DNA from: Desulfobacula sp.
GTDB lineage: Bacteria > Desulfobacterota > Desulfobacteria > Desulfobacterales > Desulfobacteraceae
Direction: 5' to 3'
Assembly (NCBI GenBank): GCA_029940235.1
Contig: JAOZRI010000158.1
Location: 1 to 5,846 of the forward strand
Length of the DNA: 5,846 nucleotides
Shown here: positions 5,452 through 5,846 of the stretch, one piece after another
Layout: the number at the start of each line of letters is the position of its first letter
Position numbering within the stretch: the stretch's first letter is position 1
Notes under the pieces: model-generated
Databases searched by the model: none
What the model was told of the DNA's origin: nothing
What the model saw: only the letters and a program-made list of their open reading frames with translations
Translations under genes and position numbers: made by a program

Positions 5452-5846
5452 TTAAGCAAATTTCTTTTGAATATAATACTGCTGTCCCATGGATATGATA
5501 TTGTTCACAAACATATACAAAACCAGTCCAGCCGGGAAATTAATAAATAATACAGTCATGAATATTGGCATTAGCATCATCATCTTTGCCTGCATAGGAT
5601 CTCCTGTGGCAGGTGTCATTTTCTGCTGGAGTAAAAAAGATGCGCCCATGACAAGTGTTAACATGGGCAGGCCGTATGGGGCCTGCATCATTGGGATTGC
5701 AAAACTAAATTCAAACAGTCTGTCTGGGGCAGACAAATCAGCTATCCATCCAAAAAACGGAGCATGGCGCAGTTCAATGGCTTGGTAAAGCATCCTGTAA
5801 AGTGCAAAAAAAATAGGCATCTGTACAAGCATGGGCAGACAACCGC
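5452..5846 (-). CDS. yidC: YidC membrane protein insertase, C-terminal part (cut by window edge)
   Basis: YidC (Oxa1/Alb3 family) inserts and folds inner-membrane proteins alone or with SecYEG. Only the last 130 residues are visible; the N-terminal membrane helix, periplasmic domain and first core helices lie beyond 5846. The fragment opens with [16 protein letters not shown], the well-conserved start of a core transmembrane helix, followed by the periplasmic segment with DLSAPD. A second helix contains [16 protein letters not shown], with the cytoplasmic stretch [15 protein letters not shown] after it. A final helical hairpin carries the signature [16 protein letters not shown] and ends in a QQYYIQKK tail. 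The first methionine in this fragment (5830-5832) is internal, not a start. The stop is 13 bases before jag, the classic yidC-jag arrangement. No basic C-terminal extension is present, consistent with a Gram-negative YidC. Confidence 0.96.
   Translation of the reverse strand, partial: GCLPMLVQMPIFFALYRMLYQAIELRHAPFFGWIADLSAPDRLFEFSFAIPMMQAPYGLPMLTLVMGASFLLQQKMTPATGDPMQAKMMMLMPIFMTVLFINFPAGLVLYMFVNNIISMGQQYYIQKKFA

Noticed and set aside
5439..5459. Longer jag reading frame starting at position 5459
   Set aside because: The codon there is TTG, it overlaps the yidC stop, and the strong AGGAGG sits downstream of it, just before the ATG at 5436-5438.

Overview
The window looks like chromosomal DNA from an AT-rich deltaproteobacterium, probably a sulfate reducer of the Desulfobacteraceae type. 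This is inferred from the protein flavour, the low GC and the gene order yidC-jag-mnmE followed by a cysteine-cluster protein; there is no rRNA or other marker to prove it.

Right and centre (736-5846, all minus strand): a tightly packed seven-gene run, read from right to left. It begins with the 3' end of yidC (membrane protein insertase, cut by the window edge), then jag/khpB (KH-R3H RNA-binding protein), mnmE (tRNA wobble-uridine GTPase), a YkgJ-type cysteine-cluster protein, a small uncharacterised helical protein, a PrmA-like SAM methyltransferase with an atypical N-terminus, and a membrane-anchored or exported staphylococcal-nuclease-type endonuclease with a DUF4124-like segment. Gaps are 13, 5, 45, -1, 21 and 10 bases, with no convincing internal terminator, so co-transcription is likely. 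The first three genes are the conserved replication-origin-proximal membrane-insertion and tRNA-modification block of many bacteria. The last four are a lineage-specific tail.

Left (1-365, minus strand): the first 121 codons of a PIF1-like helicase/ATPase, cut by the window edge after its Walker A and motif Ia.

Intergenic 366-735: 370 bases without a conventional gene, but not empty. A plausible plus-strand promoter (483-510) points at a strong 17-bp inverted repeat (521-537 with 667-683) enclosing about 130 bases that can fold further into a rod. Size (about 165-175 nt), closing stem, interrupted middle and promoter placement suggest a stable small RNA, with 6S RNA as the leading but unproven candidate. 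The left arm of the stem has a second, perfect 10-bp partner at 627-636, so two folds compete. A 41-codon ORF with a Shine-Dalgarno-like sequence lies inside the same element. This element is the most interesting unexplained part of the window.
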